Assembly: GCA_030686995.1 (NCBI GenBank)
Contig: CM060691.1
Location: forward strand, 64,221,853 to 64,285,852
Length of the DNA stretch: 64,000 nt
Reading direction: 5' to 3'
DNA from: Artemisia argyi
Taxonomy: Eukaryota > Streptophyta > Magnoliopsida > Asterales > Asteraceae
The notes below the pieces were generated by a model that worked only from the letters and a program-made list of their open reading frames with translations, ran no database searches and was not told the DNA's origin. The translations under genes were made by a program, and so were the position numbers. This document shows, piece by piece, positions 1 to 11,769 of the stretch. Positions within the stretch are counted from its first letter, which is position 1. Each line of letters begins with the position of its first letter.

Positions 1-50
1 AAAATTCAGAAAATCATGTCACAACCCCTAGCTCCCAACCCAACGACGAG

Positions 51-1079
51 ATGAGTACTCCCGCAACCCCCATTCCTAAGCGCCTTAAGGACTACTCCTC
101 CCCAACCTCTCGTGGCTTCTCAAACGCCATTGTCTACCCAAACGAACACACCAACGAGGTCTTGCATGCAAACGATGTTTGGCTTGTCAAAAATGTGTGT
201 AAGTTTAGCGGACTAGATGAGGAAAATCCAATCCAACACATCAAGGACTTCCTAAAAATAGTGGACACCCTCCATACGGATGGGGCTACTAGAGACACAT
301 CCCGATTGCGATTCTTTCCTTTCACCTTATATGAAAATGCCCAAGAATGGTATCCCAAACTCCCTTCTGAATCTATCTTCACATGGGAGCAACTCATATC
401 CAAGTTCTATGAGAAGTTCTTTCCACCTGGAAAAACCTCAGCACTTAGAGATAGGATCCTCCGTTTCCGGAAGGGGAAGGACGAACCCTTCTATAAATCG
501 TGGACTAGATTCAAAGATTTAATAAGACAAGTTCCCCATCATGGCATTGAGCTTTGGCTCTTGGTCCAAATCTTCTACGAAAATATCTCCTCTAATGACC
601 GAAACGGAATTAACCAATCTAGGAAAGGAAGATTGGCCAATCTTAGTGCCGAGGAAGGATGGGATAGGATTGAAGAATATGCTCAAGACCAGGATGACAC
701 ATGGGATGAACCTGAGTCGACTGTCAGCATTTCTGAGATCACCTCGGATCGGTTGAGCAAAATTCACAAAAGAGTGGATTACCTAGCTGGATCGCAATTA
801 CCTAAACAGCTGTCGAATCCTTACTTGATCTGCGATTACTGTGGAGGCCCGCATGAGGTAGAAGAATACGGAGGAGCAGCCACAACTGAACATGCGTGCT
901 TGTCAGGAGGGGACATTTATGCTGATCCCTCCCTCTTGCCTTTTTACCAAAATGATGATTACACTCTTTGGGGAAATCTGGTAAAAAAAGAGAAGGGGAG
1001 GAAGGCCCTGAATTCAAAATCAGGAGCAATTTCGAAGATGACCTTGGTCACTTCACTCAAGAAAAAGACTTGCAAATGA
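51..1079 (+). pseudogene. gag of element A, frame broken at its 3' end
   Basis: 342 codons from the ATG at 51. The retrotransposon gag core (about residues 50-190) includes the motifs FFPPGKTSALRDRI and PHHGIELWLLVQIFY, shared with the gag of F. A zinc knuckle follows near residue 262, starting CDYCGGPH. Its fourth ligand position is Tyr instead of Cys, so the CCHC is incomplete. The reading frame continues into pol only by a shift between about 968 and 1079. Homologous elements usually have one continuous gag-pol ORF, so this is probably a small indel. An upstream ATG at 16 opens a short frame that stops just after position 51, so the true start may lie further 5' with another indel. Gag would form the cytoplasmic particle. 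Confidence 0.85.
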
Positions 1080-4000
1080 AAGGCCTTAATGAGCTTTTCG
1101 ACGAGCAGCAGGAGGGTATTGGAGAATTTTTCAACAAGCTTAACTCAGCCCTAGATAATCTTCAAACGCTTTCAGTAAGCAAAAAAGACCCCATGCTCGC
1201 AATAACCACGCGAGCTGGAACGACAACCAAGGACCCTCCTTACCCAAACTCGTCCCTCATCACCCTCGACCCAAACAAACCTGGGGAGGAGGAGGAGGAT
1301 GTCGGCAGTGGTGCCCCAGACCAACCGCCTGTGACGACCCCTTCCCCATCAGCCCTGCCTAGCCAACCTGTGAGAATCCCATTCCCGTCCCGATTAAGGA
1401 ACCAGAAAACTGAGAATGATAACAAGAGGTTCTTGTCATACCTAAAAGACTCAGTTGTCACCATACCTCTCCTTGATGCTTGCTATCACATGCCAAAGTA
1501 TAGCACATACTTCAAAAAGCTACTTGCTAACAGAAAGAAACTCAAGGGTCTTGTGACCCTGGGGGAAGAATGCTCAGTGGTAACCCATCGAGGGCTACCA
1601 AAGAAGGTGGACGATCCGGGCAGCTTCACCCTACCTTGCTCCATAGGACCTCTATCAATCAAGAATACTCTTGCCGATTTGGGAGCAAGTATCAATCTCA
1701 TGCCTCATTCTATGTTCCGTAAACTAGGATACTCTGGATTGAAGTCTACCCGTATGAACATCCAACTAGCCGATAGATCGGTCAAGTACCCCGTAGGGAT
1801 ATGCGAAAATGTGCTAGTCAAAGTTGGGAAATTCAAATTCCCGGTCGACTTCGTAATCCTAGATATGGAGGAGGATGACTTGGTACCTATCATCTTAGGT
1901 AGACCATTTCTTGCTACCGCTCGTGCAGTCATCGATGTCTACGATGGCAAATTAACCTTACGAGTGGGAGACGATAGCACAACCTTCGACATTAAGGATT
2001 CTATGGACCTCTCCCTCAAAGCAGCCAACCGGCTCTACTTTATCGGGGAAGTAGATGAACTCACAGATGTCATTGATAGTTGCGTCGATGAACAGATCGA
2101 TGAAGGCTGGCTACGGGACGAGAGTTTTCTGCCTTTGCTAGAGGTAGAAAAGACAGAGGATGTTAATGCAGTCTCCTTCTACCCCAGACAAGAGGCAACG
2201 GAGCATCTCGAGCTCCGAAAGCCCGAGAACAAGCTCAAACCCTCTATTATCGAACCCTCTAACGTTGATCTTAAAGAGCTTCCTAACCATTTGGAGTATG
2301 CCTTCCTTCAGGGGGAGGACCAACTCCCGGTAATCATAAACTCTTCCTTGGAACATGAACAAAAAGTTAAACTCTTAGAGGTCCTAAAAAAATACAAGGG
2401 GGTACTCGCATGGAGTGTGGCCGACATTAAGGGGATTGACTCAACTTTTTGCACACATAAGATTCTCATGGAGGAAGATCATAAACCTACCGTGCAACCC
2501 CAGAGGCATGTGAACCCTAACATTAAGGAAGTAGTAAATAAAGAAGTTTTCAAACTTTTGGATGCAGGACTGATTTACCCGATCTCGGATAGCCCATGGG
2601 TCAGTCTTGTGCAGGTTGTACCTAAAAAGGGTGGGATGACTGTAGTAAAGAATGACAAGGGTGAGATGGTGCCCCAGAGAACTGTCACTGGATGGCGGGT
2701 ATGCATCGACTATCGAAAGCTCAATGATGCCACGAGGAAAGATCACTTTCCCTTACCATTCATTGATCAGAGGTTAGAGAGATTATCTGGACACGAGTAC
2801 TATTGCTTCTTGGATGGATTCTCTGGATATTTTCAAATTCCCATAGCACCCGAGGACCAAGAAAAAACCACGTTTACTTGCCCTTAGGGAACATTTGCCT
2901 ACAAAAGGATGCCTTTTGGGCTATGTAATGCCCCCGCCACTTTCCAACGTTGCATGACCGCAATCTTTCATGAACTCATGGAAGACAGCATGGAAGTATT
3001 CATGGATGACTTTTCAGTCTTCGGAAACTCCTTCGACCGCTGTCTTGCTAATCTAGAAAAGATGCTTAAACGTTGTGAGGAAACCAACTTGGTGTTAAAC
3101 TGGGAAAAGTGTCATTTCATGGTAAAGGAAGGGATTGTGTTAGGGCATAAGATCTCAGGGAACGGAATAGAGGTGGACCAAGCTAAAGTTGAAGCTATAT
3201 CTAAGTTACCATACCCCACGACTGTTAAGGCAATACGCAGCTTTTTGGGGCACGCCGGATTTTATCGGAGATTCATCAAAGACTTCTCCAAAATTGCCCG
3301 GCCAATGACTCAATTGCTTGTGAAGGATGCTCTGTTCGATTTTTCCCAAGAATGCAAAGATGCTTTCGATCTCTTAAAAAAGGAGCTCACACAAGCTCCA
3401 ATCATGATCACACCCAACTGGGAGTTACCGTTTGAAATCATGTGTGACGCTAGCGATTTCGTTGTCGGGGCTGTGTTGGGCCAACGTCATGACAAGCTTT
3501 TCCAACCTATTTACTACGCTAGCAAAACCATGAATCCCGCTCAAGAGAATTACTCCACCACCGAAAAAGAATTATTAGCCGTAGTGTTTGCATTCGATAA
3601 ATTCCGACAATATCTTGTCCTTTAAAAAACAGTCGTCTTCACTGATCACTCGGCTCTTCGATACCTGTTTGCGAAGCAGGATGCTAAGCCACGACTAATT
3701 CGGTGGATCTTGTTGTTACAAGAATTCGATGTTGAGATTCGCGATAAGAGAGGGGCAGAAAATCTGGCCGCAGATCATCTATCTCGTCTCGAAAACCCCT
3801 TGGATAAGCACGATAGAAGTGAGATTAGGGATTCGTTTCCTGACGAACAACTGATGTTAATGATTGATTCGGAGCCGTGGTACGCCGATTTTGCTAATTA
3901 CTTCGCAAGTAGATGTAGACTTGTTCCTGAACACCTGACTAGATACGAAAGAAAAAGGTTCTTTTCTCAGCTTAAATACTACTTTTGGGATGAACCATTT

Positions 4001-5173
4001 TTATTCCGAAGGTGTCCTGACCAAATTATAAGGCGTTGTGTTTCGGAAAATGAGGCGGTAAAGATTATGAGGGAATGTCACTCTGGTCCCTCTGGGGGGC
4101 ATCATGGGATAAACGTTACCGCCCGAAAGATTCTTGATGCGGGATTCTATTGGCCTACAATTTTCCGTGATGTAAAAGAAATGGTGCAGGCGTGTGATGC
4201 ATGTCAACGTGCCGGAAATATATCACATAGGGATGAAGCACCTCAGAACTTTATACAAGTTTGTGAGGTCTTCGATGTTTGGGGGATTGACTTCATGGGA
4301 CCCTTTCCATCTTCAGGGGGGAACGAGTACATATTAGTCGCTATTGACTATGTTTCAAAATGGGTTGAGGCACAAGCCCTTAGGACCAATGACGCCAGAG
4401 TAGTTATTCATTTCCTGAAGAAACTTTTCGCGAGATTCGGGATCCCTAAAGCTCTCATCAGTGATAGGGGAACTCATTTTTGCAATGCACAAATGGAAAA
4501 GGTCATGAAGAGGTATGGAGTACCCCATCGATTCTCCACCGCCTATCATCCACAGACCAATGGCCAAGTCGAAAACACCAATAGAGCTATTAAAAGAATA
4601 CTTGAAAAAACGGTTAGTCAAAATAGAAAGGACTGGTCATTTAAACTCGACGAAGCCTTATGGGCATTCCGAACCGCCTACAAAACACCTATTGGAACAA
4701 CCCCATTCCGCATGGTGTATGGTAAGGCATGCCACCTACCGGTAGAACTAGAACACAAGGCTTATTGGGCGCGTAAGACATGCAACCTAGATTATACGAC
4801 TGCTGGAAACAATAGGTTCTTGCAATTACACGAGCTTGATGAGCTTAGGCCAGAAGCTTACGAATCCTCCATCACATATAAAGAAAGAGCTAAAAGATGG
4901 CATGACCAGAGAATTAAGAAACCCAAAGAATTTTCAGAGGGAGATAAGGTCCTATTATACAATTCTCGGTTGAGATTATTTTCAGGAAAACTTAAGTCTA
5001 GATGGTATGGACCGTTCACGGTAAAGAATTCTTCTAAATTTGGAGCGGTAGTGTTAATTGATGATGAAGGTAGGGAGTTCACTGTTAACATACAACGTGT
5101 AAAACATTACCAAGAGAATAACAATGAAATGATTAGTGAGGAGGATGTGACGTTTGATGATGAGATCACGTAG
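968..5173 (+). pseudogene. pol polyprotein of element A (PR-RT-RH-INT), two nonsense codons
   Basis: One frame runs from about 968 to the TAG at 5171-5173, with internal stops TAG at 2885-2887 and TAA at 3623-3625. Domains in order: gag-pol linker ending AITTRAG; aspartic protease with DLGAS at 1676-1690; RT with LDGFSGYFQIP near 2810 and the catalytic FMDD near 2999; RNase H with CDASDF near 3443 and TDHSALRYL after the second stop; integrase with an HHCC zinc site (about 4078-4210) and the catalytic core [14 protein letters not shown] and HPQTNGQVE; and a C-terminal GPF module near 5010. The first stop separates the RT palm motifs and the second splits RNase H, so this copy cannot make active pol. 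The 3' end is followed after 14 nt by a conserved hairpin. Confidence 0.93.
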
Positions 5174-5187
5174 TAACCCATGACCTT

Positions 5188-5206
5188 GAGTCTAGCTACA
5201 AGACTC
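5188..5206 (+). promoter_or_regulatory. post-stop hairpin of A
   Basis: Arms GAGTC and GACTC enclose nine bases, starting 15 nt after the pol stop. Equivalent hairpins follow the stop codons of B, C, D and F. Confidence 0.55.
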
Positions 5207-6018
5207 GTAAATAAAGAAAAGCGCTTCTTAGGAGGCAACCCATGTTTTGTGTGATTTTATTTGTTTGTTTGTTATTTGCTTCCATATGCATGTTTTATTT
5301 TTATTATTGGTTGATCATGTTTCTAAACTAAATAGTAGAAATACTTTACTTTGTTGTTTTGGCCTAGTCTTAACTCCACCTAGAAGTATTTTTGCAAAAG
5401 GTAAGTGTAAGGGGAAACCCCAAATATGTTTTTAAGAAACAAACTGATCATGATTCTCCACAATATTAAATGAGCATGTATATTCGTATTTGTTAGAGTC
5501 AAATGCTTGTATTGAGTCATAATGAAGTTTTGCAGGATTTTCCAGGAAGTAGGACCAAGTTTTTCCAGAAATTTTCCGAAAACTTAACATAAGAATTTCT
5601 GCAGGTCCATTCTGACGGCGTCAGGGCTTTACTCTTGACGGCGTCAGGAGTTAAAATCTGGAAATTTTACCGGTTTTGTTTTTCTAACGGAGTCTTATGG
5701 TTTTTGTGAATTATTAAGTTTTATAATCTCCAGGAGATCTGCAAACTTCATTCCACAAGCATTATATCTTATCTTGTTTTCTAGGATTTAGAAACTTATA
5801 TAGAATGCCGCTGATTTTACGCGAGGTTGTCTTGTCTATTTTGTTAGGTTTTACAGGTTATGTATGACAAGAAGATGATTTATATTCTGGAAGGGAAGCT
5901 TTGATTGTTTGTTTTCTTGGAGGAAGATTTAACCTGGCCATCCTATTATCCATACCGAGCGAATCAGGGGAGTATTTGATTTCATTCTCTTTACTTTTTC
6001 ACTTTTACATTCTTTACT

Positions 6019-6040
6019 TGAACATTGGGGACAATGTTCA
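6019..6040 (+). promoter_or_regulatory. GGGA-loop hairpin in A tail
   Basis: Nine-bp arms TGAACATTG and CAATGTTCA close a GGGA (GNRA-type) loop. AAGTGTAAGGGG follows five nt later. The same element is at 26055-26076 (D) and 40487-40508 (F, inverted, one mismatch). Confidence 0.55.
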
Positions 6041-7644
6041 TCTTAAGTGTAAGGGGAGGGTAAAAAGATGATACCTTACATATGCACTTTCGCTTGAGTT
6101 TGCTTTGTTTGATGGTAGATGTGTAATAAAACTATGAGAAATACTTGTTAGTGCAATTTTAGCGCCAAATTTAAAATTTTTTACAACATTTAGGAGTGAA
6201 ACTTTAGCCATAGCAAGCGTCTCATGGATAGGAGATTGTATGACTAGCACATAACCGTATATTCAGAAAAATTTTCCACCCAAATATGTGAGGTTCGCCT
6301 TTAGATTTGATAGGAAAAGCATTCATTATTAGTGCTTATGAGTGTACCGGTAGCATTTAGATTCTAGAACTTACGTTAGTGATGCATCCCGAGACCGCTA
6401 GTGAGACTACATTCGTGTGGTAGGATTTACTACATGATAAGAGGCATTAATATTACCCTTGTGTTAAACCCGTATCATAATTACTTGACCATTTAAGTCA
6501 TATTACTTGGCTAGTTAAGTCAACTAATTTTCCCACACCCTTAGCGTTGTACTCATTTTTAGTACACGAAACCCCTAGTACACCCCTCCGAGCCTATCTT
6601 TTCATTTCTAACTTTAAGCATTTTACTTAAAGGAAGAATTTGTTACACCCCACTTAAATGTACACCCAAATCGCCTTAGCCTTCCGTCTATGCGCTCATT
6701 TTTAGTGCATTATTGTTATTTGTTAAACCCTAAGTTAACTTTCTAATTGATTACATGGTTGCTAAGTCGAGTCATATCCTTGTACATATTGTTTTAGGAC
6801 AATTGGGACTCATGGGTAAGTACTTATTTTATGAAGTAATGGGGAAGAACATCATTTATTACCCCCATATGTACGTTAATCTTAAAAGTGCTCCAAGTGT
6901 TTTAATTTTCTTAATTCGAGTCATTAGATTAGTTAAATGGAAAGTATGTAAAGATTCAAGTGTAAGGGAATTTTCATCCCCTATGATGTATTATTTTGGA
7001 TGGTAGGGTAAGAGTGTATGCAAAAAAAAATAAAAATAAAAATAATAAAAAAAAATAAATAGAAAAAAAAGAAAAAAATCGAAAAAATCAAGAAAAACAA
7101 AAAAAAATAGAAAAAGGAAAAAAGAGAAAAAACATACGGACTACCATCCCTTTTTATTCTATGTTCATTTTATGTTTTCGTTATTTTTCATTTATTAGCT
7201 TAAGTCGAGTCTAGTCTTGGCTTAGCAACGCCATATTGTACATGTAATTAACCAAGATTGTTAACTCGCCACCAGTAAAACTTCCTTTATCCAACAAAAC
7301 CGTGTATTTCATATCCCTACACCTAACGTTACAACCCTTTAAAAGACCTCTTTGATAGTTTATCCTAGGTGCTTACGCCATGTGGTGGAGGTTTGATCCT
7401 TTCCCAAGCCTATGGTAATCTATTTTGCTATGACAGGTAGTGAGAGATATCTTCCGTTTCCATATTATAATTTATACTTTATTACACCCGAGAGATATGA
7501 GTATCTAAACACTATTTGTGAGGTGCTTGTGTATGACCTCCGTGCTTGTCTATTGGTCTTTAGTGGAACGATTATTTGTTGTAATTACTTTTATATTAGT
7601 GTTAAATGACCCCTAACTTGTCTTTTGAGTAGAATAAAAGCGCA

Positions 7645-7679
7645 TTTACTTGAGGACAAGCAAATCTCAAGTGTAAGGG
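7645..7679 (+). promoter_or_regulatory. AGGA-loop hairpin plus polypurine tract of A
   Basis: Arms TTTACTTG and CAAGCAAA (one mismatch) close an AGGA loop. AAGTGTAAGGG at 7669-7679 follows and sits four bases before the LTR, where the plus-strand primer is expected. Confidence 0.6.
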
Positions 7680-7683
7680 TATA

Positions 7684-9099
7684 TGATGAGGCGAAAAATG
7701 AACCACTTTTAGGGGGTCATTTAAGCCCGAATCCGAATTTATTAGATCAAATATTGCCCTAAATCGTTCCTTTTGTGATTTTAGGTACTTTGGGAGTGAA
7801 ATCTGGAAAAGGAAGCAATTCGGACGTTTTTGGAGCATAAAAGTGAAGAAAACGCCAAAGTCTTAATTTTCCAAGCTGGGAACAGTAGGTGACGGCGTCA
7901 AGAGCAAATACTTGACGGCGTCAAGAGCAAATTTCATAAATTTCCATGACGACCCAGAAGAGTTTTGACGGCGTCACGTAGGAAGGGCGTCAAGAGTAAA
8001 TGAGTCGTGACGGCCTGGAAGTGCTTAAGTCTTGACGGCGTCAGAAATGGATCTAGGCAGTCCGAGGAGAGTTTTGGCGGCGAGGTGACGGCGTCACAAG
8101 ATTTCTCTTGACGCCGTCAAACCTATTTTTCTATATATAGTTTTCTATTTTTCACACATTAAAGAGGGAAGTTTTGGGAGAAACCCTAAGTACGATTTTG
8201 GTGTAACTTTACAGGTTTTTCAAGGGTTCCAACCCCTTGATACCTTGCATGATTAATCAAGATAAGTGTTCTTCTAATTCAATCAATATGTCTATGTGTT
8301 GGTTGTCTATATCTTGTTCTTGTCTTAATTCTATCATGCTAGGCTAGATCTCTTTTGTGTTTGCTTAGATCTAATGAAACCTAGATATTGATTATGTGTT
8401 GATTACTTGTTTATTCTTGTTTTGGATGAATGATTTATATATTAGGCTTAAGAAAACTGGCATATCTCCAAATGGTAACATGCTTGAACGTCTTAAGAAA
8501 CATGAACTGAGGCGCACTAGGTCTTTATTGGTTGTATTTAATGCATGAGCCACTGTTTACAATCCCTATAGTTGTGCTGGGCATGGTGTAGGAGGAGATA
8601 AGAGCTCATAGAATTGGGGAGTTATGTGTGCCACCCCATGAATGGTATTAAGGAATACGATCCGTCATCCATGCAATTATAACAAGTAATTAACGTGTAA
8701 AAGATATCTAGGGAGTAGTGAAATCTAAGTAAATACATTTTCTCCAATTACTGCTCACAACCTTAGTATAAATTAGTTTACTTTCATTTTTAGTATTTTA
8801 TTTTGATTGCATCTTAGTATTGGGTTAGTTGAATAGCAACTAATTCCGCCCACTCTTCCAAAACCCCAGATTTAACTTGCTTTCTAAAAAATATAAAAAC
8901 ACAAAAATAATCATCCCTCACCTTTAGAACTAGTATTTAGGCTTTCTAATCCTAGCGACACTATTCCTAAGCTGAACGATCAATCCCCCGGTACTTGTCA
9001 CTATACTATACTACAACGATCAGGTACACTGCCTGGTGGGGGTTGTAAGCTTCTCGAGATCCCTCGAGAGGTAAAGCCTGTTGCGATTCCCATGCATCA
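7684..9099 (+). repeat. 3' LTR of element A
   Basis: 1416 bp, starting TGATGAGGCG and ending GCATCA. It is colinear with both LTRs of D and, inverted, both LTRs of F. U3 contains the dyad array and a TATA box at about 8132-8140. U5 contains the tRNA-Asp-complementary stretch at 8991-9020. Confidence 0.92.
7890..8140 (+). promoter_or_regulatory. TGACGGCGTCA dyad array and TATA box in A LTR
   Basis: Six exact copies of the 11-bp dyad (TGACG arms around one base) lie between 7890 and 8119, followed by TATATATAG at about 8132. TGACG is the core half-site of TGA-class bZIP factors (as-1/ocs elements). This is the likely core promoter of the family; activity is inferred. Confidence 0.6.
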
Positions 9100-10585
9100 G
9101 ACCCCTAACTTGTATTTTAATTGGTATAAAAGCTCATTTTCTTGAGGACAAGCAAATCCCAAGTGTAAGGGTATTTAATAAGGAGATATTTGTTACGCTT
9201 TTAGGGGGTCATTTAAGCCCTAAATCGTGTTTTTATAATCAAATACTACCTTAAATCGTTTCTTTTGTCATTTTAGGTACTTGAGACATGAATTCTAGAA
9301 AATGGAGCATTTTGGACATTTTTATGCTCTAGAATGAAGAGAACAAGAAAAGTCAAGAAAGTTAGGATTTAACACCTGACTGCGCCGCGCTTTAGAGCTG
9401 ACGCCGTCACATATGATGATACGCCAAGGATTTTTTATGCTGAGATGCCCTAGAAGAAAGTGTCATGTTAACACCTGACAGCGTCAGGTGTTCCAGGATC
9501 AAGGCCGTCCCTCTTTAGCATTACACGAGACGGCCCAGAACCCTTATAAAGGGACGGCATCAGAGATCTCTTGGTTGATACGAAACCCTAAAGCATGGCG
9601 ATCTGACGGCTTCAGAGGCCAAAACCTGACGCTGCTAGACTTGTATATCTATATATACTTTTCAATTTTTCATTCATTAGGTGTGTAACTTTTGGGAGAA
9701 AAAACCCTAGACGAATTTTACTATAAACTTAGGGTTTCCAAGCCCTCTTTTCCTTCATGTTCAATTGAAGATATATCTTCTTTTTAATCAATCAATATGT
9801 CTATGTGTTGTTTGATTGATTGTTTATCTTGTCTTTCTTTTAACATGCTATCTTAATTCTCATTGTGTTTACTTAGATCTAGTGAAACCTAGTTGTTGAT
9901 TATTGGTTGTTGATTTGTTATTAGTTGATTTGGTTGATTGATTTTCGCCTTAGGCTTAAGAAAACCGGCAATACTCCTACATGGTAATAGGCTTGGACGT
10001 GTTAAGAAATGTAATCAGATGTGTACTATGATGTTATTGGTTGTATTTAATGCATAAGTAACTGTTTACGATGCCTGGATAGGAAGAGATAGAAGGTTAT
10101 AGAGTGGGGAAGGACGTACACAGCCACATGACTGGTATTAAGGAACACAACCATTCATTCAAACGACTGTAACAAATCAATTAATCAGGAAGAGATAACT
10201 AGGGAGTAGTGAAATCTAAGTAAATACACTTTTCCCATTATAAAAAGTTCACAAATTTACTTTTATATTATTTTATTTTATTTTGCATTTGTAGTAATTT
10301 TGGGTTAGTTGACTAGCAACTAATTGCGCCCACTCTTCCAAAACCGAGATTTTTACTTGCTTGCATAAAAACATAAAAATACAAAAAGAATCATCCCTCA
10401 CCTCTAGACCTAGTTTAAGTCGTTTTTAATCCTAACGACACTATTCCCCTAGAAAACGATCAATCCCCCGGTACTTGTCACTCACTATACTACATTGGTC
10501 AGGTACACTTCCTGGTGGGGATTGCAAGCTTCTCAAGATCCCTTAAGAAGTAAAACCTTCTGCAAGGTTGTAAAACCACGCATCA
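9100..10585 (+). repeat. terminal remnant of older element E: 76 bp of tail plus diverged LTR
   Basis: 9100-9175 matches the last 74-76 bp of the A tail (AGGA-loop hairpin and AAGTGTAAGGG included). 9176-10585 (1410 bp) is a diverged A-type LTR starting TAATAAGG and ending GCATCA. Most TGACG dyads are degenerate here (one exact copy near 9398), and a TATA-like run is at about 9647-9657. More divergence than the other LTRs suggests greater age. The rest of E would lie left of A, outside the window. Confidence 0.8.
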
Positions 10586-11169
10586 TTATACTTTTACCCA
10601 TGTCTTTTGTGTATTAAGGAATCGGTAGAACTTGTCTTATAAATTTAAAGCTTTCGAAACACAACAAAGCAAAAGGAGTCCTTTACAAGTAAACTAATAT
10701 TCGTATCACACTAAATTTATAAGATATGCACAATATCTATTTTATAATTATCTCCAAGCATATCTTAAAGATTATGTCTCCAGCACATAAGCAGTACTAA
10801 CTTGTTATACTAGTAGCACTAAGTGAGTTAGTACTGCTAGTGTTATCCATAGCAGTTCCAATTTTGTCTTCAATAATTTGTACTGTTAGTTTAATTCCTA
10901 ATATAATATTTTGGTGACAATCATAAATATCCCGAAAGGAATTTTAGGTGACGGTTCCGAATGAGTTTAAAACTAATTTTATCAATAGTTCAAGGTATAA
11001 CTAACGAAGTTGAACCTATTCTGGAGCACTTTTTATTTTATGACACGGCCAAATGCCGTTATGAGAATGAGTATTAGTCATATAATAAAATGCACGTCCG
11101 CTATACGCTAACTATTGTACGAGACAAAACCCGATGCTTTTTTATGAGAACAATTTGTTGACCATTGTA
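10586..11169. other. unassigned spacer upstream of Harbinger remnant
   Basis: No ORF or repeat that I recognise. It may hold the 5' non-coding part and decayed N-terminal coding part of the Harbinger-type gene that follows. Confidence 0.4.
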
Positions 11170-11769
11170 GTCATGATAGTTTGGACAATTTTACCAAATA
11201 TTTATGGGATTTATACACATGGTAGTATTTAAGAAAACCCTAACCCAATGGAATTTTGAGTATATATGAAAAAACGAACTTAATATTGGTGCATTGGTAT
11301 TATAGATTGTATGCATTGAGAATGGAGGAATTGTCGGACTTCTTACAAAGGGCGATTCAAAAGTGGATCACAAATAGCAGACAATAATGTTTGAAGGAGT
11401 AGCATCATAAGATTTGTGGACCTGACATGCACTTTTTGGTATAACGAGTTCAAATAATAACGTAAATATTTTAAATCATTCAATATTGTTTGCCGAACTT
11501 ATTGACGATGTCGCTCCTGAGGTTCTGTATACGGTGAATGGTAAAACATAGATAAAAGAATATTATCGCAGAGGTTATTTATCCCACTTAGGCTATTTTT
11601 GTCATTTCGTTTACGGTAGTATGAAACCAAGATGATTTGAATTTTAAGAGGGTTCACGAAAATTCAAGAAAAGTTGTGAACTTATAAGTGCGTGAGGGGA
11701 TTATATCACAACTGGTGACATACAATTATGTATTGTTGTATCGTATTTTATAACATGATACTAAAAGAT
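11170..11769 (+). pseudogene. PIF/Harbinger (ALP1-like) transposase pseudogene, 5' half
   Basis: Conceptual translation with several frame changes and stops gives, in the right order, the signatures of plant Harbinger-derived nucleases: LDNFTKYLWDLY near 11180, YLRKP, GIIDCMH near 11300 followed by EWRNCRTSYKG, MFEGVAS near 11387 followed by NNNVNILNHS, and DDVAPEVLYTVNG near 11504. The downstream GYYLADGIYP-type motif is degenerate. Stops replace conserved tryptophan-type positions, so the gene is dead. The reading breaks off at the insertion point of element B and resumes at 34159. The family has a DDE endonuclease fold; some members are domesticated, but nothing suggests that here. Confidence 0.75.

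Larger units (their letters stand above)
5174..7683 (+). other. 2.5-kb non-coding 3' tail of A
   Basis: No credible ORF. The stretch is colinear with 25220-27712 (D) and, inverted, 38857-41354 (F). It holds the post-stop hairpin, two TGACGGCGTCA dyads near 5613 and 5635, four copies of AAGTGTAAGGG (5403, 6045, 6958, 7669), a hairpin with a GGGA loop at 6019-6040, an A-rich tract at 7021-7135, and a hairpin with an AGGA loop next to the polypurine tract. The last AAGTGTAAGGG, four bases before the LTR, is the presumed plus-strand primer. Confidence 0.8.
1..9099 (+). mobile_element. Athila-type LTR retrotransposon A, 5' end outside window
   Basis: The order gag, protease, RT, RNase H, integrase, long non-coding tail, 3' LTR is that of a Ty3/gypsy element, and protein similarity places it in the Athila lineage. 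The 5' LTR and PBS lie upstream of the window. The LTR and tail are colinear with those of D and F, so A is the pol-bearing member of that family. Two in-frame stops and a gag/pol frame break make this copy defective. It appears to have inserted 76 bp upstream of the LTR of older element E. The duplication would be GACCC at 9100-9104, but the left copy is off the window. Confidence 0.9.

Noticed and set aside
7890..8119. Regular short repeats that might suggest a CRISPR-like array
   Set aside because: The repeat is 11 bp and self-complementary, spacers are irregular and partly repeated, and the context is a plant LTR promoter.
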